A stretch of DNA of 64,000 nt from Rhodobacterales bacterium. GTDB lineage: Bacteria > Pseudomonadota > Alphaproteobacteria > Rhizobiales > Stappiaceae. Of this stretch, positions 1 through 8,000 are shown piece by piece (position 1 is the first letter of the stretch; the number at the start of each line of letters is the position of its first letter). Under the pieces are notes generated by a model, which was given only the letters and a program-made list of their open reading frames with translations, had not been told where the DNA came from and did no database searches. The stretch is from assembly GCA_008107755.1 (NCBI GenBank), contig VIRH01000058.1:248001-312000 (forward strand), given 5' to 3'. The position numbers and the translations under genes were made by a program.

Positions 1-359
1 AAGGCCGCGACGAGGTCGACAGGCATCCGAGGGTCTACAAGCCCTGGGGCTATACCGAGCGGATCAACTCCGGCGACCGGTTTGCGGTTCAGTCCATGAT
101 GATCAAGCCGAGCAAACAGCTCAGCCTGCAGAGCCATCTGCACCGGGCCGAGCACTGGGTCGTCGTTTCCGGCACAGTGGAAATAACGATCAACGGTGAG
201 ACGCGCCTGCTCACCGAAAACCAGTCGGCCTATGTGCCACTGGGTGCGCGCCACACGCTGACCAACCCCGGAAAGATCCCGGTCCGCATGATTGAAGTCC
301 AGTCCGGCACCTATCTGGATGAGGACGACATTGTCCGGCATCCGCTGGAAAGCACCTGA
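1..359 (+). CDS. manC: Mannose-1-phosphate guanylyltransferase / mannose-6-phosphate isomerase, C-terminal part (5' cut by window)
   Basis: Only the last ~118 residues are present, reading from base 3 to the TGA at 357-359. They form the C-terminal cupin (phosphomannose isomerase type II) domain of ManC/AlgA/XanB-like bifunctional enzymes, which make GDP-mannose from mannose 1-phosphate and GTP. Seen directly: a VYKPWG-Y segment followed by the cupin core with SLQSHLHRAEHWVVVSGT, the metal-binding HRxEHW pattern, and a GARHTLTN turn. The N-terminal nucleotidyltransferase half lies outside the window. GDP-mannose is the substrate of the Gmd-like enzyme at 53.5-54.5 kb, but that gene is 53 kb away, so a working link is only possible. 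Family assignment is firm; which activities the full protein keeps cannot be judged. Confidence 0.85.
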   Translation, partial: GRDEVDRHPRVYKPWGYTERINSGDRFAVQSMMIKPSKQLSLQSHLHRAEHWVVVSGTVEITINGETRLLTENQSAYVPLGARHTLTNPGKIPVRMIEVQSGTYLDEDDIVRHPLEST

Positions 360-396
360 ACGGGCGCGGGCCCGGTCCTGCGCGCAATTAAATTCT

Positions 397-831
397 TCAG
401 ATATCCAGAAGAAGGGGCTCCTCGCCTTTCGGCGAGGCGCCGGCACTGCCGCGTATTCCGCGTTCCGGAAACGATCCGCCGACAGGAAGACCTCGCGTGC
501 GCGGTCTCGACAGTACGCTCGGCGGCATCTCGTCCCGCGAGAGCGCGCGGTCGACCTCATCAAGACGGTCCGCAAGTCGCTCGAACACCATCGACGGCAT
601 CCGCAACGTCGTGACGTAGAATGAGATCGCCTCGTCTCCGACGATCTGCCATCCCATCCGACGGATTTCCGTGTAAGCGCCAACTGTCAGATCCGCGATC
701 TCCACGGCATCTTCCACCAGTAGCCGCATGACGTCGTCCAAATCATCGGTCCGCATCGCGGCCCAGACGGCGGACGCGCATGAAGCAAATGCAAAAACAA
801 GAATATGCAAATTTCTCAATAGAAAACGCAT
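397..831 (-). CDS. Hypothetical exported protein behind a CtrA-type box
   Basis: Encodes about 144 residues of no family I recognise. The chosen ATG at 831 follows a G-rich Shine-Dalgarno stretch (GGGGGG) and begins a typical signal sequence (MRFLLRNLHILVFAFASC, then AVWA). An upstream in-frame start at 891 would add 20 residues ahead of that signal. The middle, RTDDLDDVMRLLVEDAVEIA and onward, looks helical and acidic. The C-terminal third is rich in Arg, Gly, Ser and Pro and looks disordered. The last codons encode an RNA hairpin (CCTCGCC at 420-426, GGCGAGG at 431-437). A perfect TTAA-N7-TTAAC box lies 21 nt upstream of the start. That the protein is periplasmic or a lipoprotein (Cys in the signal region) is inferred. 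Confidence 0.6.
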   Translation of the reverse strand: MRFLLRNLHILVFAFASCASAVWAAMRTDDLDDVMRLLVEDAVEIADLTVGAYTEIRRMGWQIVGDEAISFYVTTLRMPSMVFERLADRLDEVDRALSRDEMPPSVLSRPRTRGLPVGGSFPERGIRGSAGASPKGEEPLLLDI

Positions 832-851
832 TAGCCCCCCCAAAGAGCCGG

Positions 852-867
852 TTAACAAAAGCTTAAC
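852..867. promoter_or_regulatory. Perfect CtrA-type binding box (TTAA-N7-TTAAC)
   Basis: TTAA at 852-855, seven bases, then TTAAC at 863-867. This is the full consensus for the alphaproteobacterial cell-cycle regulator CtrA. It lies about 21-36 nt upstream of the start of the exported hypothetical protein at 831, so CtrA bound here could act at that gene's promoter. Binding is inferred from the sequence alone. Confidence 0.6.
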
Positions 868-1149
868 CCGCCTTAGGTGGTAATTTTTCACGCTGCGTCA
901 CACAACGCATCTTCTTGAATTTGTGTCTTGTTTTAATGAAATTGGTTAATTCCGACGCGCGGTCTTTCCTATACGCGCATCGCGAATGTGTGCCGCCTTC
1001 CGAAAGAGTTCGACAGTGCGCTGAAACCGGACTGGCGCCCTCATCGCTTCCGCGGACAGAAGATCCGGCGCCGCCCGACAAGAGGCCTCTCTTCTCCAGG
1101 ACCGACCAATCAGAGCAAGCGCTCCCTTTGCCGGTTGGACGGGGGAGCG

Positions 1150-1220
1150 ATGGGCAAATGCCTTGCCAAAACCAAAGACGCCGCAGTAGCGGCGCCTGAG
1201 GTTTTGCATGGCTTGCCCAT
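1150..1220. repeat. Large imperfect inverted repeat (about 71 nt)
   Basis: ATGGGCAA (1150-1157) pairs with TTGCCCAT (1213-1220). Inner arms AAAACC (1168-1173) and GGTTTT (1200-1205) also pair, with GCC-TGC / GCA-GGC between them. The tip is the CGCCGC hairpin. Read as RNA, either strand would fold into one long bulged hairpin, so it may be an extended terminator, a small RNA or a repeat copy. Only one copy is seen in this window. Confidence 0.45.
1165..1194 (-). terminator. Probable terminator downstream of allantoinase
   Basis: On the minus strand CGCCGC, loop TACT and GCGGCG form a 6-bp stem (1179-1194), followed by a T-rich run TCTTTGGTTTT. It is about 105 nt after the puuE stop and forms the tip of the larger dyad at 1150-1220. 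Confidence 0.5.
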
Positions 1221-1300
1221 TTCGGATGTCGGCAGGCTGAAATGCCGGACGGTTCACCGACGATGACGGTCGGCGGCAAAGCCTCGCCTGCTGGTGAAGC

Positions 1301-2212
1301 TCAGCTCCTGGCGTGGTGAGCGTGCCAGTGCCAGGCGATGTCGATACGCCGCGCGACCCAGACGTCGTCATGGCTCATCACGTAGTCCAGGAACCTTGCA
1401 AGGGATGCCGCCCGGCCCGGCCGACCGACGAGGCGGCAGTGAAGACCGATATTCAGCATCTTCGGCGCCCCGTCCGAGCCCTCTGCGTAGAGCACGTCGA
1501 ACGAATCCTTCAGGTAGGAAAAAAACTGGTCGCCCGAGTTGAACCCCTGAGGCGAGGCAAAACGCATGTCATTGGAGTCGAGCGTATAGGGAATGACCAG
1601 GTGATCACCGTGGGGACCATCCACCCAATAGGGCAGATCGTCCGCATAGCTGTCGGAATCATAGAGGAAACCGCCCTCCTCCATCACAAGCTTCTGGGTC
1701 TGCATGGAACAGCGGCCGGTGTACCAGCCGAGCGGGCGGGCCCCGGTCACTTCCTCGTGGATGCGGATCGCCTCCCGGATCTGATCGCGCTCCTCGTCCT
1801 CGGGCATATCCTTGTGTTCGATCCACTTGAGACCGTGAGAGGCGATTTCCCAGTCGGCTTCCTTCATCGCGGCGACAACGTCCGGATTGCGCTGAAGCGC
1901 GGTTGCGACACCGTAAACCGTCACGGGCAGAGAGCGCTGCGTGAACATCCGCCAAAGACGCCAGAAGCCGGCACGTGATCCGTATTCGTAGATGGATTCC
2001 ATGTTCCAGTGACGCTTGCCCGGCCAGGGCTGCGCACCGACCACCTCCGACAGAAAGGCCTCGGACGCATCGTCGCCGTGGAGGATGTTGTTCTCGCCGC
2101 CTTCCTCGTAATTGATCACGAACTGAACCGCGATCTTGGCACCGCCAGGCCATTGGGGATCCGGCGGCGTGCGCCCGTATCCGATCATGTCACGGGGATA
2201 GGAATCGCTCAT
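1301..2212 (-). CDS. puuE: Allantoinase, PuuE type (polysaccharide-deacetylase fold)
   Basis: Encodes about 303 residues of the PuuE family. These are NodB-fold enzymes that hydrolyse allantoin to allantoate in purine/urate breakdown, and are unrelated to amidohydrolase-type allantoinases. Seen: the N-terminus YPRDMIGYGRTPPDPQWPGG, VQFVINYEEGGE, WRLWRMF, ASHGLKWIEHKDMP, GWYTGRCSMQT, YDSDSYADDLPYW and a C-terminal HCRLVGRPGRAASL. These are diagnostic, and the length is normal. The ATG at 2212 has GGAG nine bases upstream; the longer frame from 2272 lacks a site and adds non-family residues. No other urate-pathway gene is in the window, so its partners must lie elsewhere. Confidence 0.92.
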   Translation of the reverse strand: MSDSYPRDMIGYGRTPPDPQWPGGAKIAVQFVINYEEGGENNILHGDDASEAFLSEVVGAQPWPGKRHWNMESIYEYGSRAGFWRLWRMFTQRSLPVTVYGVATALQRNPDVVAAMKEADWEIASHGLKWIEHKDMPEDEERDQIREAIRIHEEVTGARPLGWYTGRCSMQTQKLVMEEGGFLYDSDSYADDLPYWVDGPHGDHLVIPYTLDSNDMRFASPQGFNSGDQFFSYLKDSFDVLYAEGSDGAPKMLNIGLHCRLVGRPGRAASLARFLDYVMSHDDVWVARRIDIAWHWHAHHARS

Positions 2213-2503
2213 CTCAGTCTCCAGAGTTCCATTTGTCGGGACCAAAAGAGCGCATCCGGCAGAAGTGCGCAAGCTGCTTGAAAAGGCAGATCGTTCGCGT
2301 CCGTTGGCGGGCCCTCAGCAGCTTTTCGCCAGGCTCTGCAAATCTGCGGAAGCTGCCGCAGCGAGAGAATGATACGTGTTTCTTCGTACCAAAATCGGCG
2401 TTGCTTAAAATTTTAATATTCGGGTTACCGTGACCTTAGCGCCTGACGCCCACACTTCTGCGCGGTGGCAGGGGGTGCCACATACGCAGAGAGGATCGGA
2501 AAG

Positions 2504-2632
2504 ATGAAGCTATCTTTTGCCGGATTGCTGCTTCTTCTCACTGCGGCCGCCATGACACAGCTTATAGACACAAAAAAAATGGCGACCGGAACGGTCAATG
2601 CAACAGAACTCTCTCGGAACATGACCTGGTGA
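2504..2632 (+). CDS. Possible small secreted or membrane protein (42 aa)
   Basis: A short frame, MKLSFAGLLLLLTAAAMTQL then a polar tail ending NMTW. It is preceded by GAGGATCGGAAAG, a fair Shine-Dalgarno region. The first ~20 residues would make a signal peptide or single membrane helix. It lies alone between the divergent puuE start and the convergent small membrane protein gene at 2659-3033. An AT-rich stretch at about 2400-2420 could hold its promoter. I recognise no family. Support is only the start context plus the signal-like N-terminus, so it may be chance. Confidence 0.35.
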   Translation: MKLSFAGLLLLLTAAAMTQLIDTKKMATGTVNATELSRNMTW

Positions 2633-2658
2633 CCAAGGTCAGCAGGTCATGAGCAGTC

Positions 2659-3033
2659 TTAAAGACGATGATCTCTGCGGCTGGTGGAAGCGGTTACGCG
2701 CACCGGCTGCAGAGCCATTGCTTGCCGTCCCTGCCGGCCGACCTGCCGAAATGTGCCGCCGCCTGATTGCGGCTCGCGCAACAGCATGATGGCAGAGCCC
2801 ATCACCACGGATGCCAGCGTTATCACCAGCGAGAATCCCAGCATCAGAACCGGCAACACCGGATCCTGTGCCGTCAGCACCAGATCCCGCAGGCGGCCGA
2901 TGTTGGTGATGAAGATACCCGCCAGCACCAAAACAGCTACGGCAGTTCCCGCAAGGCCGTTGATGACCAGCAAGCGGAACAATGGATCGCGCGGCAAGCG
3001 CACTGCGGAAAGAGGATTGCGAAAGCGAAACAC
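2659..3033 (-). CDS. Small conserved-looking membrane protein
   Basis: Encodes about 124 residues, starting at a GTG (3033) with GAGGAG eight bases upstream. After a basic N-terminus (MFRFRNPLSAVRLPRDPLFR) there are two clear hydrophobic segments, INGLAGTAVAVLVLAGIFI (about residues 24-42) and PVLPVLMLGFSLVITLASVV (about 58-77). These suggest a two-helix inner-membrane protein with cytoplasmic ends. The C-terminal ~35 residues are polar, basic and probably disordered. It is transcribed away from the PadR-RND operon, with about 300 bases between the starts, so the operator dyad at 3209-3246 might also affect it. I recognise no function. Confidence 0.6.
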   Translation of the reverse strand: MFRFRNPLSAVRLPRDPLFRLLVINGLAGTAVAVLVLAGIFITNIGRLRDLVLTAQDPVLPVLMLGFSLVITLASVVMGSAIMLLREPQSGGGTFRQVGRQGRQAMALQPVRVTASTSRRDHRL

Positions 3034-3208
3034 GGGCGAGGCTCCTCATGTTGCATTGTCGAATTCGTTTCTTTTTAGAATAACGCCCGTCCTGCCGGCG
3101 GCGCAAGCTGTCAATATGGGCCATTCCCGCCCTTTTTCGCTTAAAAAGCTCGCAATGTTACGTAAAGGACATATTTTGGTGCGACGCACTCTTGAACTAT
3201 CGCGAACC

Positions 3209-3246
3209 GACATATATTTGTCCGATATATCGGATCGTCATATGTC
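3209..3246. promoter_or_regulatory. Symmetric operator dyad upstream of padR-RND operon
   Basis: Three nested elements share one centre (3227.5): outer arms GACATAT (3209-3215) and ATATGTC (3240-3246), and a central 14-bp palindrome TCCGATATATCGGA (3221-3234). ATGT/ACAT-type arms are typical of PadR operators. It sits 85-122 bases before the padR start, where autorepression would be expected. Confidence 0.7.
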
Positions 3247-3330
3247 AGTTTCGACATGCTCCATGACGCCCGGACCACGGCACTAAACGGACGGATATCG
3301 TCACCGGGTGACCCGGAGCTGGAGAAGATC

Positions 3331-3888
3331 ATGAGTGTCCGCAGCCTTTGCCTTGCGATTCTGACCTTTGGAGATGCAACCGGATACGAGATCCGGAAGG
3401 AATCGACCGAAGGCAGGTTCAGTTATTTCGACGATGCGAGCTTCGGTTCCATCTATCCCGCACTGGCGCGCCTTGAATCGGAAGGGCTCGTGACCGTGCG
3501 CGAGGAGCCCCAGGCGGGAAAACCCGCCCGCAAGGTCTACTCGATCACTGAGGAGGGCCGCGTGGAATTCGTCCGTTCCCTGTGCGAACCGCCGGGCCCC
3601 GACACCTACAAGTCGCCGTTTCTCCTGATCGCGCTCAATGCCGGCCAACTTCCGCCCGAAATCGTTCGACGGGCGATCGACCGCCGGAAGGCCCAGGCGG
3701 AAGCCGAGCTCAAGCTGCTGATGGACGGCGAAAAGGACGAGAATTGCCCCCATCCCGGGTCCCGCTGGACGCGGGAATTCGGCATTGGCTGCATGAATTT
3801 CACGATCGCCTATCTGAACGAGCATGGCGACGAACTGATCAGAATTGCCGAAGAGGCCGCCGAACCCATTCCGGCAGCAGCCGAGTAA
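3331..3888 (+). CDS. PadR-family transcriptional repressor
   Basis: Encodes about 185 residues. The N-terminal PadR winged helix is clear: CLAILTFGDATGYEIRKE, FGSIYPALARLESEGLVT and KPARKVYSITEEGRVEF. The C-terminal half (about 95-170) matches the helical dimerisation/effector region (Vir_act_alpha_C-like), with RRAIDRRKAQAEAELKLL. The ATG at 3331 follows CTGGAGAAGATC; the frame stays open upstream to 3256, but across the operator region. Only 25 bases separate it from the membrane-fusion gene, so padR-MFP-RND is a likely operon. By analogy with other PadR repressors it should bind the dyad at 3209-3246 and release it on binding a pump substrate; both points are inferred. Confidence 0.88.
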   Translation: MSVRSLCLAILTFGDATGYEIRKESTEGRFSYFDDASFGSIYPALARLESEGLVTVREEPQAGKPARKVYSITEEGRVEFVRSLCEPPGPDTYKSPFLLIALNAGQLPPEIVRRAIDRRKAQAEAELKLLMDGEKDENCPHPGSRWTREFGIGCMNFTIAYLNEHGDELIRIAEEAAEPIPAAAE

Positions 3889-3913
3889 GGCACGACGTTT
3901 TGGAGCATATCCC

Positions 3914-5011
3914 ATGCGAGTAAGATTTTCGTACATTCTGGCTTTCGGGCTGGCCGTCGGTATCGGCGCCTGGATGTACAGTGGCGACCTCGTGGTCGGC
4001 GGCGTCGGCGACGGTGAGGATGCGGCGCCTGCCCCGGCAGAGCGCGTCAACAACGAAACCAGAGATATCTTCCGTGTGCAGGTGCGCCGTCTGGTCGCCG
4101 AGGACCGCAATGCGGTGCTGGAGGTGCGCGGACGGACAGAGGCGGAAGCCAAGGTCGAAGTGCGTGCGGCAACTTCTGACGATGTTGTCGAGCGCCCTGC
4201 TCGCGAAGGTGCGCATGTGAATGCCGGGGATGTCCTGTGCGTTCTCGACAGGGGCACACGGGAATCGAACGTCCTTGAAGCCAAGGCGTCGCTGGCTCAG
4301 GCGGAACTCGACCATTCGGCAGCGAAACAGCTCAGCACCAAGGGATTTACCGCCGAAACGCGGGTCGCCGCCATTCAGGCGCAGCTCGACGCCGCCAAGG
4401 CACGGCTGAAGGAAGCGGAACTTGAGCTGGACAGAACAGTCATCCGCGCTCCCATCGATGGTGTCATTGAAAGCCCGATGGCGGAGATCGGCGCACGCCT
4501 CGACGCCGGCGGCATCTGCGCGACCGTCGTGAATTCGGATCCCATGATTGCGATCGGTCAGGTGTCCGAGCTGAGTATCAGCCAGATTTCGCTGGGCATG
4601 CCCGCGGACGTGCAACTCGTGACCGGAGAAAAGCTTGCCGGAAAGGTTCGGTATATTTCCCCGTCGGCCGATCCGGACACACGGACATTTCGTATCGAAG
4701 TCGAGATGCCGAACCCGGACAAAACGGCTCGCGACGGTGTTACCGCGCTGACCAAACTGACGTTGCCGTCCGTCAAGGCGCACAAGATTTCACCGGCGAT
4801 CCTCACACTGAACGATGCCGGTCAGGTTGGGATCCGCGCTGTCGATGAAAACAACAAGACCATCTTCTACCCGGTCAAGGTTCTGGGCGGGGAGCAGGAC
4901 GGCATGTGGATCGGCGGTCTTCCCGAAGACGTAACGGCGATCACGGTTGGACAGGAATACGTCTCGGACGGCGAAACCGTGGAACCAGTCTTCGATCAGG
5001 CGGAAGGGTAA
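3914..5011 (+). CDS. RND efflux membrane-fusion (periplasmic adaptor) protein
   Basis: Encodes about 365 residues. It has an N-terminal membrane anchor (YILAFGLAVGIGAWMYSG), then the adaptor layout: a lipoyl/barrel-sandwich half (RGRTEAEAKVEVRAATSDDV), a helical hairpin (about residues 115-165: EAKASLAQAELDHSAAKQL), the second lipoyl half (RTVIRAPIDGVIESPMAEIG), a beta-barrel (MIAIGQVSELSISQISLG) and a membrane-proximal domain. Such proteins link an inner-membrane RND pump to an outer-membrane channel. GGAG lies eight bases before the ATG. It ends four bases before the RND gene. No outer-membrane TolC-like gene is in the cluster, so a shared channel encoded elsewhere is presumably used. Confidence 0.9.
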   Translation: MRVRFSYILAFGLAVGIGAWMYSGDLVVGGVGDGEDAAPAPAERVNNETRDIFRVQVRRLVAEDRNAVLEVRGRTEAEAKVEVRAATSDDVVERPAREGAHVNAGDVLCVLDRGTRESNVLEAKASLAQAELDHSAAKQLSTKGFTAETRVAAIQAQLDAAKARLKEAELELDRTVIRAPIDGVIESPMAEIGARLDAGGICATVVNSDPMIAIGQVSELSISQISLGMPADVQLVTGEKLAGKVRYISPSADPDTRTFRIEVEMPNPDKTARDGVTALTKLTLPSVKAHKISPAILTLNDAGQVGIRAVDENNKTIFYPVKVLGGEQDGMWIGGLPEDVTAITVGQEYVSDGETVEPVFDQAEG

Positions 5012-5015
5012 TCCG

Positions 5016-8000
5016 ATGATAGACATGCTCGAGGGCATCCTCAGACGCCCCAAAACAGTCTTCGTCCTGATGCTGGCGCTGATTGCCGCCGGGTTCGTGA
5101 CCTATGTCTCGATCCCAAAGGAAGCCAGCCCGGACATCGATCTGCCGATCTTCTACGTCTCCATCGTTCAGCAGGGCATTTCGCCCGAGGACGCGGAGCG
5201 GTTGCTGGTGCGGCCCATGGAAACGGAGCTGCGCGGGCTCGACGGCCTGAAGGAGCTCACGGCCGTGGCGTCGGAAAGCCATGCCGGTATCGTTCTGGAA
5301 TTCGACATCTCGTTCAACAAGGACGAGGCGCTTGCCGATGTGCGCGACAAGGTCGATCAGGCGAAGGCGAAACTGCCCGAGGAAGCCGAGGAACCGACGA
5401 TCACGGAGATGAACTTCGCGCTCGCTCCAACAATGTTCATCGCGCTCTCGGGCAATGTGCCGGAACGCACGCTCTATCAGCACGCACGGCGCCTCAAGGA
5501 CGAGGTCGAGGCGGTCGACACGGTGCGATCCGCCGATCTGACGGGCCACCGCGAGGAACTTCTGGAGGTCCTTATCGACAGCCAGAAGCTGGAATCCTAT
5601 GCCATCACGCAGCAGGAACTCCTCAATGCGCTCCAGCAGAACAACCAGCTGGTTCCGGCCGGCTTTCTCGACAGCGGCAAGGGCCGGTTCAACGTCAAGG
5701 TTCCCGGCCTCGTCGAAAACATTCAGGACGTCTATTCGCTTCCACTGAAACAAAGCGGCGAAGGGGTGGTCACGCTCGGCGATGTTGCAGAGATCCGGCG
5801 TACCTTCAAGGACGCCAGTTCCTACACGCGTGTCAACGGCAGCCCGGCAATCTCGCTTCAGGTCGTCAAGCGCATCGGCACCAACATCATCGAGAACAAC
5901 ACCGCCGTGCGCGAAGTGGTCGAGGAAGCGACCAAGGACTGGCCGAGTACGATCCACGTCGATCTGATGCTTGACCAGTCGAACAACATCTTCGAGGTGC
6001 TCGGCTCCCTCCAGTCATCGATCCTGACGGCGATTTTCCTGGTGATGATCCTGGTGCTGGCCGCGCTCGGTCTGCGCTCCGCCCTGCTTGTCGGGCTTTC
6101 CATCCCGACGTCGTTCATGGTGGGCTTCCTCATCCTCGGCGGGTCGGGCTACACGGTCAACAACATGGTCATGTTCGGCCTCGTTCTGACGGTTGGACTT
6201 CTCGTCGACGGCGCCATCGTCATGACCGAATATGCGGACCGGAAAATCCAGGAGGGCATGGAGGATCGGGAAGCCTACATCCGTGCCGCCAAGCTGATGT
6301 TCTGGCCGATCGTCTCCTCGACGGCGACGACACTGGTCGCGTTCCTGCCGATGCTCATGTGGCCCGGCGTTGCCGGCGAATTCATGAGCTACCTGCCGAT
6401 CATGGTGATCATCGTCCTGACGGCATCGCTGTTCACGGCGATGATCTTCCTGCCGGTCACCGGCGGCATTCTCGCCGCCGTGTTTCACTGGATCAGCCGG
6501 CATGCGACGTTGGTGTTGGCGCTCACCTTTGGTCTTATCGTGGGATTGGGGGTTGCCGTCGGCCCCTTCCTCGATTTCGCCGTCGGTGGTGCTGTTCCGC
6601 CATGGGTCTCTTCGATCAAGATAGGGCTCGGTGTCGGACTGTTTTTCCTGGTTACGTACCTCTGCCGCAAGTTTCTTTCGCCATTCATACTCTGGTCCCA
6701 GGCCAGGGCGGCGCGGCGTGCCGAACAGGAACGGGAAGAAGCAGCGGCTCTGTCCGGAACAGAAGCTTTCGATATCAAGAAAGTCAGTGGTTTCACAGGC
6801 GCTTACGTGCGTCTTTTGAAGCTGTTTGCCGGCAGTCCGATGGGCAACATCGCGGCGATCGTTCTGCTACTCGGCTCCTGCGCCGTCATCATGGGTGCCT
6901 TCATGGCGAGCCCCACCGGCGTTCAGTTCTTTATTGAGGAAGAACCGGAGCAGGCTGTCGTCCTCGTCTCCGGACGAGGCAACATGTCGTCTGCCGAAGC
7001 CCGCGATCTTGTCGTGAAGGTGGAAGACGAGATCATGCAAGTCCCCGGCATCGAGAACGTCATCACCAATGCGTATATTCCCGGCGGCTCGTCGGGTGGG
7101 CCTTCCGTCGGCGACGTGCAGGACAAGCCGGCCGACGTCATGGGCGAGATCAATATCGAGCTTGCCGATTTCTGCTGCCGCCGTGTCGCGAAGGAGATCT
7201 TCGCAGATATCCGGCAGGCGACCGCGGACATCCCCGGCATCAAGGTGGAAACCCGCAAGATCGAGGGCGGCCCCCCCACGGGCAAGGACATCCAGCTCGA
7301 GGTGCGCTCCACCAACTATGACGAGATGGTCGCCGCCGTGGCGCGCATCCGTCAGCATATAGATGCGGACGAAGCCCTCATCGATCAGGAGGACGACCGT
7401 CCCCTGCCCGGTATCGAATGGCAGATCTCCATCGACCGGCAGCAGGCCGGCCGCTATCAGGCGGGCATCGCTTCCGTCGGCAACATGGTTCAGCTCGTCA
7501 CCAACGGTGTCCTGATCGGCACCTACCGGCCGGACGACAGCGAGGATGAAGTCGACATTCGGGTCCGCCTCCCGGAGGGGGAACGCTCCATTGACCGGTT
7601 CGACCAGTTGCGCCTCCAGACCGAACTCGGTCTAATTCCCATGGCCAATTTCGTCAGCCGCGAGCCAGCGCAGAAGGTCTCGGAGGTCATACGCCGCGAC
7701 GGGCTCTATTCGATGTTCGTCAAGGCCACCGTCAATCCGGAGTCCGGCTCCAATCCGGTGGAACAGGTCAACAAGCTGCAGACCTGGCTCGATGGTCAGG
7801 AGTGGCCGGCCGATGTTTATCTTAAGTTCCGTGGCGCCGACGAGGACCAGCAGGAATCCTTCGAATTCCTCTTGAAAGCGATGATCGCGTCACTGTTCCT
7901 GATGTTCCTCATCCTGCTGACGCAGTTCAACTCCTTCTACCAGACGATCCTGACGCTCTCGACGGTCGTCATGTCGGTTTTCGGGGTGCTGCTCGGCATG

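Larger units (their letters stand above)
832..1300. other. Non-coding stretch with CtrA-type box and a large imperfect hairpin
   Basis: About 470 bases without a convincing gene. Open frames on both strands overlap each other and lack good starts. It holds the CtrA-type box at 852-867 and a large dyad at 1150-1220 whose tip is terminator-like for the allantoinase gene. A second stem is possible between CGCTCCC (about 1120) and GGGAGCG (about 1144). Confidence 0.5.

Noticed and set aside
420-437. CCTCGCC-TTTC-GGCGAGG hairpin as a terminator.
   Set aside because: It lies inside the coding end of the exported hypothetical protein and no T run follows on either strand; noted only in that gene's entry.
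915-1279. Overlapping open frames on both strands between the exported protein and allantoinase.
   Set aside because: They overlap one another in several frames, have no ribosome-binding site or family-like motif, and cross the hairpin at 1150-1220.
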